In this document: one piece after another, positions 48,459 to 57,762 of the stretch
Layout: each line of letters begins with the position of its first letter
Numbering within the stretch: the first letter of the stretch is position 1
DNA from: Pseudomonas fluorescens Q2-87
GTDB taxonomy: Bacteria; Pseudomonadota; Gammaproteobacteria; Pseudomonadales; Pseudomonadaceae
DNA: 64,000 nucleotides
Assembly (NCBI RefSeq): GCF_000281895.1
Contig: NZ_CM001558.1
Coordinates: 434,001 to 498,000, forward strand
Reading direction: 5' to 3'
Position numbers and translations under genes: made by a program
Notes under the pieces: model-generated
Told to the model about the DNA's origin: nothing
Databases searched by the model: none
Seen by the model: the letters and a program-made list of their open reading frames with translations, nothing else

Positions 48459-48716
48459 TTTTTGAATTTCCTGAAGAACCTGATGCCGATATTAAGCGGG
48501 CCGTCGCTGGAAGTCTCGTTCCCGGTCGACCGGAAAATGGCAAAAAAATCAAAATGCCATCATTCACTTGTCGCAGCGCTGTCTTCTTTGTGTAATCTTC
48601 GCTGCAGCACTGCGCAGCAATTTCGATGAGCTAATGTTAGGACCGGATACCTGAGGAAATCCCTTGAGTTTCGGCTAAAAACAAACCGGGCTTTGAACCC
48701 GTCAAGGATGTCTGGC

Positions 48717-49454
48717 ATGCCTCGATTGCATCGAACTCTTGCTTTGGTCGGGTTGCTGTTGCTGAGCTACAGCGCCTGCGCGCAGAAGTTGCGTCTGGTC
48801 GCCGATGGCTGGCCACCGTTCACTGATTCCACGTTGGTCAACGGCGGCTTGGCGACCGACATTGTCAGTACGGCCCTGGCGCGAGCCGGCTATGCCACGG
48901 ACTTCGAGCAGGTGCCCTGGGCCCGGGCGATGCTGGGCATTGGCGAGGGGCGTTATGACGTATTGATCAATGCTTGGTACAGCGAAGAGCGCACGCAGGT
49001 GGGGCAGTTCTCGGCCGAGTACCTGGTCAACCGAGTGCGTTTCATCAAGCGCAAGGACGACGATATCCAGTTCGATCAATTGCCACAGTTGCATGCCTAT
49101 CCCATCGCCGTGGTCCGGGGGTATGCCTACTCCAAGGAATTCGATGAAGATCTGCAAATGCAAAAGATCCCTGTGCATAACTTCGCCATGGCCGTGCGCA
49201 TGCTGGTCGCCGAGCGGGTGAAACTGACCGTGGAGGATGAATACGTGGCCCGCTATTACCTGGCCCGTGAATCCGCCAAAGTACGCAGCGCCGTGGAGTT
49301 CCTGCCCAAGCCGTTGAGCGAAAACAGCCTGCACATCCTGGTCAGCCTGAAGAACCCGGAGCACCAGGAAATCATCGCGAAGTTCGATCAGGAGATCGCG
49401 GCGATGAAGGCGGATGGGAGTTATGCGCGGTTACTCAAGCAACATGGAATGTGA
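48717..49454 (+). CDS. Orphan periplasmic solute-binding protein (SBP family 3)
   Basis: The 245-residue exported protein has a signal peptide (LVGLLLLSYSACAQ, cleavage near residue 21) and then KLRLVADGWPPFTDS, the family 3 start, followed by GGLATDIVSTALARAGYATD and VPWARAMLGIGEGRYDVLIN. I start at ATG 48717 because AAGG lies 9 nt upstream; ATG 48708 would leave no spacing. No transport or sensor genes adjoin it. It is similar in length and motif layout to the protein encoded at 16534 and may be a paralog. Confidence 0.85.
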   Translation: MPRLHRTLALVGLLLLSYSACAQKLRLVADGWPPFTDSTLVNGGLATDIVSTALARAGYATDFEQVPWARAMLGIGEGRYDVLINAWYSEERTQVGQFSAEYLVNRVRFIKRKDDDIQFDQLPQLHAYPIAVVRGYAYSKEFDEDLQMQKIPVHNFAMAVRMLVAERVKLTVEDEYVARYYLARESAKVRSAVEFLPKPLSENSLHILVSLKNPEHQEIIAKFDQEIAAMKADGSYARLLKQHGM

Positions 49455-49484
49455 GCTTGGAGGGTAAGTACCTGGACTGGCCCC

Positions 49485-49549
49485 TTCGCGAGCAAGCCCG
49501 CTCCCACGTTTGGAATGCATACCCCTGTGGGAGCGAGCTTGCTCGCGAA
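49485..49549. repeat. REP pair, family B (head-to-head, short spacer)
   Basis: Two inverted units are about 17 nt apart, in the same arm order as the 37005 pair, between the convergent binding-protein and FUSC genes. Confidence 0.9.
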
Positions 49550-49574
49550 GAGGCCCGCCCATTCACCGCAGTAT

Positions 49575-51758
49575 TCAGACCTCGCTGGGGTCCTTGATCA
49601 AATGCGCCGCCAGTGTCCGCAACGGTCCCAGCTGACGGCAGATCAACGCCAGTTGCGTCTGCACCAGCCGCTGGCCCTCATCGATTTCATCGGGCATCTG
49701 CTCGAGTTCATTGGCCAAGGCTTCTTCTTCATCGCTCTGGATCGCAATCGCTTGCTTGCTCGCCAACCCCTGGGCGATTTCATCGATGCTCGTTGCCAGT
49801 TTCACACCGGCGCCGTTGATCAACTGTTCATGCACGTGCGCTGGCAGCTCGGTGCCCCGGTGCGCGCCCAGGCCTGACAAGTAACTGAGCAGAGTGTGGG
49901 ACAGCACGAGGAAGCGGAACCCCACATCGGCTTCCTTACGGAAATGCCCCGGTTCCATCAGCATATTGGCCAGCGTGGTGGACAGCGCGGCATCGGCGTT
50001 GTGGGCGTTGCGTCGGGCCAGGCGATAGGCCAGGTCATCGCTTTTGCCGGTGGCGTATTGCTGCATGATCTGGCGCAGGTAAATGCTGTTGCAGGTCAGC
50101 GTGTTGGCCAGCACCTTGTTCAGCCGCCGACCTTGCCAGTCCGGCAGGAACAGGAACACCGCAAGCCCGGCGATCAGGCTGCCGAGCAGCGTATCGAACA
50201 GCCGCGGCAGCAGCAGCCCGTAGCCGTCGCCCACCTGGTTGAAGCAGAACAGCACCATGATGGTGATCGCCGCTGTCGCCAGGGTGTAGCGGGTGGTGCG
50301 GTTGGTAAAGAACACCACCCCGGCGGCGATCGCGAAGCACGATTGCACCAGCGGGTTGGGGAACAGATCGAACAGCGCCCAAGCCACCGTGAGGCCGATG
50401 GCGGTGCCGATGATCCTTTGGCCGAGCTTGCGCCGGGTGGCGCCGTAGTTGGGCTGGCAGACGAACAGTGTGGTGAGGATGATCCAGTAGCCCTGGGACG
50501 GGTGGATCATGTGCACCACGGCGTAGCCCACACTAAGGGCCAGGGGCAGGCGCAGGGCATGGCGGAACAGCAGCGAGGTGGGCGTGAGTTGTGTGCGCAG
50601 GCGCAGCCAGACGTCCTTGAGGTTGCGCGGCGAGCGGTCCAGCAGGCTGCTGTCGGTGGCATCGGCCAGTGCGTCAGGGTTGCTCGCGTCGCTGAGCAGC
50701 CGGTCCATAGTGCCAAGGTTCGCCGCCAATGCCCGCAATGACCGCAGCAAGCCGCGCCAGGCCGGGTTGCTCTGGATGCGCAAGTGTTCCAGCGACGCGT
50801 GCAGGTCGTTGAGGGCTTCAGCGAAGGTATGGTCGTAGACGAACGGCTGGCGCAGCTGGATCGACTCGGCCAGCGCCTGACAGGCCTTGCCTTGCTGGCG
50901 CAGCAGGCGTTGGCAGCGGAACAGCACGTCGCTGTGGAAGAAGGCTTCGGCCAGTGCGTTATAGGGGTAATGAGACGAGCTGGCGCGTTCATGGATGTCC
51001 TGGGCCAGGAAATACAGCTTCAGGTAGCGGCTGACTTTCGACCCCGGCCGGCCATTGCCCACCCGGTGCAGGATGATTTCCTTCGCGCTGTTGAGCGCCG
51101 CCACCACCCGGCCGTTCTGCTGGGCCAGTTCCAGGCGGCGGGCTTCGATGTCCAGCTGACGGATCGGCTCCAGCAACGATGATTTGAGTTTCAGGTAACG
51201 CCCCAGTTCGCGAAACAGCCGCGCCAGGCTCTGCTGCACCGGCTGGTTGGAAAACAGCGCGTGCCACAACACCGAGAGCAGGCCGTACCACGCCGCGCCC
51301 GCCACCAGCAGCAGGGGCTCGTGCCAGAAATCAGTGACAGCGCCGCCGCGCTGATCCACGCCGATCACCGTGTAGACCGACAGAATCAACGTGGCCGAGG
51401 CAATCGCGCCATAGCGTTCGCCCAGGGCACCCAGCATGGTCAGGCCGAAACTCGCCAGGGCCAGGGCAACGATGAACACGATGGGGTATGGGAACAGCAA
51501 CTCCACCGACAGTGCCGCGACGGTGAAGCACACCAGGGTCACAGCCAGCGCAGTGAGGCGGCCCTGCCAACTGTCGTCGGTCTCGGCCAGGGCGCTGGCG
51601 ATGATGCCCAGGAACAGGGGGATCAGCAGCGCCATCTCGTCCAGGTACCAGCACAGCCCCATGCTGCCGGTCAGGGCGATGAACACCCGCACGCTATAAC
51701 TGAACTTATCCAACGCCCAAAGGCGACGCAGAGACTGGCTAAACGAGGTCGATGACAT
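49575..51758 (-). CDS. yccS: YccS-type FUSC-family inner-membrane protein
   Basis: The 727-residue protein has two clusters of about five to six hydrophobic helices (roughly residues 15-165 and 395-520), each followed by a long cytoplasmic region, the layout of YccS/YhfK. Typical segments are WALDKFSYSVRVFIALTGSM, then HPSQGYWIILTTLFVCQPNY and RIIGTAIGLTVAWALFDLFP in the second half. The family is linked to fusaric acid and aromatic acid efflux, though the transport role of YccS itself is not proven. The frame is open to 51833, but ATG at 51756-51758 is the standard start. Confidence 0.9.
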   Translation of the reverse strand: MSSTSFSQSLRRLWALDKFSYSVRVFIALTGSMGLCWYLDEMALLIPLFLGIIASALAETDDSWQGRLTALAVTLVCFTVAALSVELLFPYPIVFIVALALASFGLTMLGALGERYGAIASATLILSVYTVIGVDQRGGAVTDFWHEPLLLVAGAAWYGLLSVLWHALFSNQPVQQSLARLFRELGRYLKLKSSLLEPIRQLDIEARRLELAQQNGRVVAALNSAKEIILHRVGNGRPGSKVSRYLKLYFLAQDIHERASSSHYPYNALAEAFFHSDVLFRCQRLLRQQGKACQALAESIQLRQPFVYDHTFAEALNDLHASLEHLRIQSNPAWRGLLRSLRALAANLGTMDRLLSDASNPDALADATDSSLLDRSPRNLKDVWLRLRTQLTPTSLLFRHALRLPLALSVGYAVVHMIHPSQGYWIILTTLFVCQPNYGATRRKLGQRIIGTAIGLTVAWALFDLFPNPLVQSCFAIAAGVVFFTNRTTRYTLATAAITIMVLFCFNQVGDGYGLLLPRLFDTLLGSLIAGLAVFLFLPDWQGRRLNKVLANTLTCNSIYLRQIMQQYATGKSDDLAYRLARRNAHNADAALSTTLANMLMEPGHFRKEADVGFRFLVLSHTLLSYLSGLGAHRGTELPAHVHEQLINGAGVKLATSIDEIAQGLASKQAIAIQSDEEEALANELEQMPDEIDEGQRLVQTQLALICRQLGPLRTLAAHLIKDPSEV

Positions 51759-51873
51759 GAAGTGCACGGGCCTGACGGGCAATGACGCTAAATTGAGGCA
51801 GTAATGACGCCGATGCAATGGCGGCGAGCACATCTGGCAGCAAAAAGTGTTCCGGGATGCACCACCAACCTAC

Positions 51874-51961
51874 TGTGGGAGCGGGCTTGCCCGCGAATAC
51901 GGTGTGTCAGCAGCATCGAATTGACTGACTCACCGCATTCGCGAGCAAGCCCGCTCCCACA
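51874..51961. repeat. REP pair, family B
   Basis: Inverted units TGTGGGAGCGGGCTTGCCCG and its partner enclose a spacer with GGTGTGTCAG and CTGACTCACCG, giving an inner stem. Located between the FUSC gene start and the flavoprotein gene. Confidence 0.92.
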
Positions 51962-51977
51962 TTTGATGTGTGCTGTG

Positions 51978-53156
51978 TCATACGTACTGCGCAGCCGCAT
52001 AACCCGACGCCCAGGCCCATTGGAAGTTGAACCCGCCCAGATGGCCGGTGACGTCCAGCACTTCGCCGATGAAATACAAGCCAGGGCTTTTCAGCGACTC
52101 CATGGTCTTGGACGAGACTTCCCGGGTGTCGACGCCGCCCAGGGTGACTTCGGCGGTGCGGTAGCCTTCGGTGCCGGCCGGGACCACGTTCCAGCTCGCC
52201 AGTTTTTCGGCGATGTCCGCCAACTCAGCGTGGGTGTATTGCTTCATGGGCTTGGACACGAACCAGCTGTCGGCCAACAGGTTGGCCATCTTCTTGGTGA
52301 ACAGTTCGCCCAACAGGGTTTTCAATTCGCTGTTGGGGCGCTCGGCCTGTTGCTGTTGCAGCCACTGCGGCACGTCGTGATCCGGCAGCAGGTTGATCTG
52401 CACCGTATCGCCCGGCTCCCAGAACGACGAAATCTGCAAGATCGCCGGGCCGCTCAGGCCGCGGTGGGTGAACAGGATGTTCTCGCGAAAGCTCTGGTCG
52501 TTGCAGCTCACCAGGCAGTCCACCGATGTGCCGGAGAGTTCGGTACACAATGCCTTGAGCTGGTCGGTGATGGTGAACGGCACCAGCCCGGCGCGGGTGG
52601 GCAGCAGTTGGTGGCCGAATTGCTGGGCGACTTGGTAGCCGAAGCCGGTGGCGCCCAAGGTCGGGATCGACAGCCCGCCCGTGGCGATCACCAAGGACTG
52701 GCAGGCGATGGCGCCGAGGGTGGTTTGCAGCAGGTAGCCGCTGTCGGTTTTTTCGATGTGGGTGATCGAGGTGTCCAGGTGCAGGCTGACGCCGGCCTGG
52801 TCGCATTCATCCAGCAACAGGCCGAGGATGTCGCTGGACTTGTTATCGCAGAACAACTGGCCGAGCTTTTTCTCGTGATAGGGCACGCCGTGCTTGGCCA
52901 CCAGGGCAATGAAATCCCACTGGGTGTAGCGCGCCAGGGCCGATTTGCAAAAATGCGGGTTCTGCGAGAGGAAGTTGCCCGGCTCGGTGTACATGTTGGT
53001 GAAATTGCAACGCCCACCGCCCGACATGAGGATTTTCTTGCCGGCCTTGTTGGCGTGGTCCAGCAACAGCACCTGGCGCCCGCGCGCGGCGGCGGTCAAT
53101 GCGCACATCAATCCGGCGGCGCCAGCGCCAATGATCACGACTTCGGTAGAGCGCAA
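51978..53156 (-). CDS. HI0933-family flavoprotein (YhiN-like)
   Basis: The 392-residue FAD protein has the N-terminal Rossmann site EVVIIGAGAAGLMCALTAAA, the HI0933 signature KKILMSGGGRCNFTN near residues 39-53, and a C-terminal FAD motif LGGFNFQWAWASGYAAA. Its cytoplasmic function is not established; members are NAD(P)/FAD-dependent oxidoreductases. It lies downstream of dbpA on the same strand with a REP pair between. The gene looks complete and the length is typical (about 390-400). Confidence 0.93.
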   Translation of the reverse strand: MRSTEVVIIGAGAAGLMCALTAAARGRQVLLLDHANKAGKKILMSGGGRCNFTNMYTEPGNFLSQNPHFCKSALARYTQWDFIALVAKHGVPYHEKKLGQLFCDNKSSDILGLLLDECDQAGVSLHLDTSITHIEKTDSGYLLQTTLGAIACQSLVIATGGLSIPTLGATGFGYQVAQQFGHQLLPTRAGLVPFTITDQLKALCTELSGTSVDCLVSCNDQSFRENILFTHRGLSGPAILQISSFWEPGDTVQINLLPDHDVPQWLQQQQAERPNSELKTLLGELFTKKMANLLADSWFVSKPMKQYTHAELADIAEKLASWNVVPAGTEGYRTAEVTLGGVDTREVSSKTMESLKSPGLYFIGEVLDVTGHLGGFNFQWAWASGYAAAQYV

Positions 53157-53198
53157 AACGGTGTCCTCTCACAAATTTTAATTTCACCGACAAACCAA

Positions 53199-53287
53199 TG
53201 TGGGAGCGGGCTTGCCCGCGAAGACGGTGTGTCAGTCAACATTGAATCGACTGATACACCGCCTTCGCGAGCAAGCCCGCTCCCACA
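53199..53287. repeat. REP pair, family B
   Basis: Inverted family B units enclose GGTGTGTCAGTCAACATTGA...GATACACCGC, an inner stem nearly identical to that at 51874. It lies between dbpA and the flavoprotein gene. Confidence 0.92.
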
Positions 53288-53315
53288 AGGGGATCTTCGT
53301 TGGATGGAAGATCGC

Positions 53316-54701
53316 TTACAGGATCCGCACCCGCAGCGAGCGCCCCTTGATCTTGCCATCGTTCAGGCGTTGCAAGGCCTGTTTGGCGATGCCGCGTTCC
53401 ACGGCCACATAGGCCTGGAAGTCGAAAATCGCAATCTTGCCGACCTGGGCACCAGGGATACCGGCCTCGCCGGTCAGGGCGCCGAGGATATCGCCGGGGC
53501 GGACCTTGTCCTTGCGCCCGGCGCCGATGCACAGGGTACTCATGGCCGGCAGCAGCGGACCACCGCCCTGGGGCTTGAGGTTGTCCAACTGGTCCCAGCT
53601 CAGCGGCGATTTCTGCAGTTGCTCGATGGCCTGGGCGCGGTGGGCTTCGGACGGTGCGACGAGGCTGATGGCGATGCCTTTTTCCCCGGCGCGCCCGGTG
53701 CGGCCGACGCGGTGGATATGAATCTCCGAATCCCGCGCCAACTCAACGTTGATCACCATGTCCAGGGCATCGATGTCCAGGCCACGGGCCGCCACGTCGG
53801 TGGCTACCAGCACGGAGGTGCTGCGGTTGGCGAACATCGCCAGCACCTGATCACGGTCACGTTGTTCCAGGTCCCCGTGCAGGCCCACGGCGGAGATGCC
53901 TTTGGCTGTCAGGTGGTCGACGGTTTCCTGGACCTGCTGCTTGGTGAAGCAGAACGCCACGCAGGAAGCCGGGCGGAAATGCGCCAGCACCTTGACCACC
54001 GCGTCCATGCGCTCCTCGGGCGATATCTCGTAGAAGCGCTGCTCGATCTGCGCGTCGGAGTGAAACGCCTCGGCCTTCACTTGCTGCGGGTTGCGCATGA
54101 ACTTGGACGACAGTTGCTTGATGCCCACCGGGTAGGTGGCCGAGAACAGCAGCGTCTGGCGGCGTTCCGGGGTCTGTTGGATGATGTCTTCGATGGCGTC
54201 GTAGAAACCCATGTCGAGCATGCGGTCGGCTTCGTCGAGGATCAGCGTGTTGAGGCCGTCCAGCACCAGCGAGCCCTTGCGCAGGTGTTGCTGGATGCGC
54301 CCTGGCGTGCCGACGATGATGTGGGCGCCGTGTTCAAGGGAGGCGATCTGCGGGCCGAAGGACACGCCGCCGCACAGGGTCAGGACCTTGATGTTGTCTT
54401 CGGCACGGGCCAGTCGACGGATTTCCTTGGCGACCTGGTCGGCCAGCTCGCGGGTCGGGCACATCACCAGTGCCTGGCAACCGAAGAAGCGCGGGTTGAT
54501 CGGGTTCAGCAGGCCGATGCCGAAGGCCGCGGTCTTGCCGCTACCGGTCTTGGCCTGGGCGATCAGGTCCATGCCCTTGAGAATCACCGGCAAGCTCTGC
54601 GCCTGGATCGGCGTCATCTGGGCATAACCGAGTGATTCGAGGTTAGCCAGCATGGCGGCGGACAGCGGTAGAGTATTAAAAGCGGTGGCAATGGTGGTCA
54701 C
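53316..54701 (-). CDS. dbpA: ATP-dependent RNA helicase DbpA
   Basis: DbpA is a DEAD-box helicase that acts in 50S ribosome assembly through 23S rRNA hairpin 92. The 461-residue protein has TPIQAQSLPVIL, AQAKTGSGKT, PTRELADQVAKEIRRLA (DbpA-type RLARAEDNIKVLTLCGG), [21 protein letters not shown] and HRVGRTGRAGEKG, then the C-terminal RNA-binding domain (TLCIGAGRKDKVRPGDILGA) specific to DbpA. I use the GTG at 54701 (VTTIATAFNTLPLS), matching E. coli length; the frame is open to 54752. Confidence 0.95.
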   Translation of the reverse strand: MTTIATAFNTLPLSAAMLANLESLGYAQMTPIQAQSLPVILKGMDLIAQAKTGSGKTAAFGIGLLNPINPRFFGCQALVMCPTRELADQVAKEIRRLARAEDNIKVLTLCGGVSFGPQIASLEHGAHIIVGTPGRIQQHLRKGSLVLDGLNTLILDEADRMLDMGFYDAIEDIIQQTPERRQTLLFSATYPVGIKQLSSKFMRNPQQVKAEAFHSDAQIEQRFYEISPEERMDAVVKVLAHFRPASCVAFCFTKQQVQETVDHLTAKGISAVGLHGDLEQRDRDQVLAMFANRSTSVLVATDVAARGLDIDALDMVINVELARDSEIHIHRVGRTGRAGEKGIAISLVAPSEAHRAQAIEQLQKSPLSWDQLDNLKPQGGGPLLPAMSTLCIGAGRKDKVRPGDILGALTGEAGIPGAQVGKIAIFDFQAYVAVERGIAKQALQRLNDGKIKGRSLRVRIL

Positions 54702-54801
54702 GGGACTGGCCTGCAAAACAAAATGTCGCGCAGTGTAGCAGCCTCGTGCCACTTTCTTCGAAAGTTATGGACGAGCTGTTGTGGTCAGGCAGCCAATGCC
54801 G

Positions 54802-56229
54802 TTAGTGCTCGATATGCTCATCCGGCCGCTTGACCCGTCGCCCATCCTGCTTGGATAACTGGGAGAAAATCGTCGCCGCCAGCATCGCCATGATCCCCAC
54901 TGTCACGAATGTTAGCTGGAACGCGCCCAGGACGGTGTCGACCCCGTCATTGCCTACCTGGGCCGTGAAGCCGCCGAGCAGCGCACCGGCGCACGCCACG
55001 CCGAGGCTCAGGGACAATTGCGCCACCACCGACAGCAGGCTGTTGCCGCTGCTGGCGCTGGCATCGTCGAGGTCGATCAGGGTTACGGTATTCATCGCGG
55101 TGAATTGCAGTGAGTTGATCGCCCCCAGCACCGCCAATTGCGCGAGCAGCAGCCAGTACGGCGTCTGTTCACTGACCAGACCCATGCTCGCCAACATCAG
55201 GCCCAAGGCCACAGTGTTGCCAGTCAGGACGATGCGATAGCCCAGGCGTTCGATCAACGGCCGGGCCACGGACTTGGCGACCATCGCGGCGGCCGCCAGC
55301 GGCAACATGCTCATCCCGGCCTGGGACGGCGAATAACCCAGGGCGACTTGCAGCAGCAACGGCACCAGGAACGGCAGGGCGCCGCTGCCCAGGCGCGCGA
55401 ACAGGTTACCGAGGATGCCGACGGCGAAGGTCCGGGTCTTGAACAGCGACGGCGGGAACAGCGCGTTCTCAACGTGCCCGGCCCGCAGCCAATAGGCCGC
55501 CAGGCACGCCATGCCGCCGAACAACAACAGCATCACCCGCAGGTGCGGCAGGTGCAGCTCACCCAGGCCTTCCATGGCGATGGTGATCAGCACCATCGCC
55601 GCGCCGAACAGCAGGAAGCCTAGCCCATCGAAACGGGTGCGCTCGCTGCCGCGAAGGTCGGGGATGAACTTCCACACCGCATAACAACCGATCATGCCCA
55701 CCGGCAGGTTGATGATGAAGATCCAGTGCCAAGTCAGGTATTCCACCATCCAGCCGCCCATGGTCGGGCCGATCAACGGGCCGAGCAGGCCGGGGATGGT
55801 GATGAAACCCATGATCCGTACCAGTTCCGAGCGCGGATACGCCCGCAGCACCACCAGCCTGCCGACCGGCAACATCAATGCGCCGCCCAAGCCCTGGATC
55901 ACCCGTGCGCCAATCAGCATGCTCAACGAACTGGACAAGGCGCACAGCAGCGAGCCGAAACTGAACAACAGGATCGCGCCGAAGAAAATCTTCTTGGTGC
56001 CGAAACGGTCGGCGATCCAGCCCGAGGCCGGGATCAGCAGCGCCACGGTGAGCATGTAGGCGATGATCACGCCTTGCATGCGCAATGGGTTTTCCGCCAG
56101 GTCACTGGCCATGGCGGGCAGGGCGGTGTTGAGGATGGTCCCGTCCAGGGACTGCATGAAGAAGGCGATTGCCACCACCCACGGAAGCCAGCGGGCGGTG
56201 ACGGCGTCGAGCGGTGCGCGGTTGGGCAT
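54802..56229 (-). CDS. MFS multidrug-type transporter, DHA2 family (MdtD/EmrB-like)
   Basis: The 475-residue inner-membrane protein has fourteen hydrophobic segments, as in DHA2 pumps. The signatures are VAIAFFMQSLDGTILNTALP, the loop WIADRFGTKKIFFGAILLF, and ARVIQGLGGALMLPVGRLVV with GPLIGPTMGGWMVEY. It probably exports drugs or fatty-acid-like compounds by proton antiport; no membrane-fusion partner gene is adjacent, so it likely works alone as MdtD does. Its start is at 56229, preceded by weak ribosome bases (GAGGTCC). It is followed downstream by dbpA after a 100-bp gap on the same strand. Confidence 0.9.
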   Translation of the reverse strand: MPNRAPLDAVTARWLPWVVAIAFFMQSLDGTILNTALPAMASDLAENPLRMQGVIIAYMLTVALLIPASGWIADRFGTKKIFFGAILLFSFGSLLCALSSSLSMLIGARVIQGLGGALMLPVGRLVVLRAYPRSELVRIMGFITIPGLLGPLIGPTMGGWMVEYLTWHWIFIINLPVGMIGCYAVWKFIPDLRGSERTRFDGLGFLLFGAAMVLITIAMEGLGELHLPHLRVMLLLFGGMACLAAYWLRAGHVENALFPPSLFKTRTFAVGILGNLFARLGSGALPFLVPLLLQVALGYSPSQAGMSMLPLAAAAMVAKSVARPLIERLGYRIVLTGNTVALGLMLASMGLVSEQTPYWLLLAQLAVLGAINSLQFTAMNTVTLIDLDDASASSGNSLLSVVAQLSLSLGVACAGALLGGFTAQVGNDGVDTVLGAFQLTFVTVGIMAMLAATIFSQLSKQDGRRVKRPDEHIEH

Positions 56230-56279
56230 GGGACCTCTTGTATGAACAGTGAATAAATAACTGTGGCGAGGCAGCTCTT

Positions 56280-56408
56280 GTGGCGAGGGAGCTTGCTCCC
56301 GCTCGGCTGCGAAGCAGTCGTAATCCAGACGACGCGATCTTTCAGGTACACCGTGTTGGTCGGTTTGGGGGCGCTTCGCGCCCCAGCGGGAGCAAGCTCC
56401 CTCGCCAC
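56280..56408. repeat. REP pair, family A, long spacer
   Basis: Inverted family A units are separated by about 85 nt of spacer (GGCTGCGAAGCAGTCGTAAT...GGGCGCTTCGCGCCCC), the same spacer type as within the 14116 element. A further degenerate half copy sits at 56263. Confidence 0.9.
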
Positions 56409-56424
56409 CGGGAAAGCCCTCGGT

Positions 56425-57762
56425 TTACAGTGTCAACGTCAACCGCTTGACCAGCGCCCCCGGCAACAGCATCGAGGCCGTGGCCCGCTGGCTGTAGGTG
56501 CTGGCCGAGAGTAGAAGTTCCCGCTCCTGGGTCAGGCTTTCGAGTTGTGAACCGAGCAGGCTGTAGACGCTGTCGTCGAAGCGCATGGTGCTGACCGGCG
56601 CCACGATCTGGCCGTTCTCGACCCAGAACGTGGCGAAGCGGGTCATGCCGGTCAGGCGCGCAGCCGGTTGGTCCGAGTAGTTCAGGTACCAGAGGTTGCT
56701 GATATACAGCCCGGTGCCGAGGGCCTCGAGGATGTGCTTTTGCTCCAGCAGACCTTCCTGCATGACCAGCGCCGTGGGGTATTCATAGCTGCTGGCGCCG
56801 TTGGCGGTGAGGCCATATTCGGCGGCGCTGCGGGAATTGACCAGCCGCGCATTGGCCATGCCCTTGGCGATCAGCCCCAGGTCATCGCGGGGATAACCTT
56901 CATCGGAGAATGCCGGGCTCAAGGAGCTGCTGACCTGTTCGCTCAGCCATACAGTGGGGCTGAAACAAGCTTCGCTGGCGTAGAATTTCTGCAACGGGCT
57001 CTGCTTGCTGGCAATTGCCCGGGCCGAGAACCCGCCCCAACTGAGCATGCCCATGATCTCTTCCAGGGCCGCCGGCGCCAGGTAGGCCCGGTATTCGCCG
57101 GGCGGCAGCGTGCGCAAGGGGCGACCGAGAAACTCAAGCTGCTCGCGGGCCTGCTCGAAGCGCCGGGCAAACCCCTCGTCGCTCCATTCATGCCCGGCGT
57201 AGCTGGCTTTCACCGCCTGGCCGTTCTCATGGAACAGGCTGAAATCGAAGTTGAAACTGTTGGCCTGATGCCAGCCGAACGCCCCCGACGAGCTGGCGAA
57301 ACCACGGCTGATGGGGCCCGCCGCGTAGAACCCCACCAGGTCCAGGCCTTCGGCGGCGCGGGTGATTTCGGCCACGGCGTGCTCGGTTTCCGGCAGGGGA
57401 TGGTCCTGCACATTGTTGCTCTGCCAGTGGTTTTGGTTGAGCAGCAAATACGGATCCGGGGGCAGCAGCGGCAAGGTTTCGCGCAGTTGCTGCAGACCCT
57501 CGGCCAGGCGTTGCAGGTCGGTCTCGGCGTCGCCGGACAACGTGATCTGCAAGTCGGCGTGGCGACCCTCGTCGATCAGTTTGAAACTGACACTGGCCTG
57601 TTGCACGTGTCCGGCCTGGCGGACCTTGCCGTGGTTGAACCGCACAAAGGCCGAGGACTCGGCGGCGTAGCCGAGGGTGAACTGTTCAGGCGTATGCAGG
57701 GCTTCGCGCAGCCAGTCGACCAACGCCTTGAACGCCCCGGCCTGATTATTGACGGTACTCAT
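56425..57762 (-). CDS. TldE/PmbA-type subunit of a TldD/TldE protease (paralogous pair)
   Basis: The 445-residue protein fits the PmbA/TldE family, which lacks the metal motif and forms a heterodimer with a TldD-type catalytic partner. Recognisable parts are LGYAAESSAFVRFNHGKVRQ at the start, GFASSSGAFGWHQANSFNFD in the middle, and the C-terminal barrel SNLWYLNYSDQPAARLTGMT. The start overlaps the stop of the upstream tldD-like gene by 1 nt (TGATG), showing tight coupling. It does not look like the canonical housekeeping PmbA and is probably a second pair. Confidence 0.88.
   Translation of the reverse strand: MSTVNNQAGAFKALVDWLREALHTPEQFTLGYAAESSAFVRFNHGKVRQAGHVQQASVSFKLIDEGRHADLQITLSGDAETDLQRLAEGLQQLRETLPLLPPDPYLLLNQNHWQSNNVQDHPLPETEHAVAEITRAAEGLDLVGFYAAGPISRGFASSSGAFGWHQANSFNFDFSLFHENGQAVKASYAGHEWSDEGFARRFEQAREQLEFLGRPLRTLPPGEYRAYLAPAALEEIMGMLSWGGFSARAIASKQSPLQKFYASEACFSPTVWLSEQVSSSLSPAFSDEGYPRDDLGLIAKGMANARLVNSRSAAEYGLTANGASSYEYPTALVMQEGLLEQKHILEALGTGLYISNLWYLNYSDQPAARLTGMTRFATFWVENGQIVAPVSTMRFDDSVYSLLGSQLESLTQERELLLSASTYSQRATASMLLPGALVKRLTLTL

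Noticed and set aside
51804..54635. 943-codon open frame on the + strand
   Set aside because: It crosses REP pairs and is antisense to the HI0933-type flavoprotein and dbpA, both of which have strong motifs.
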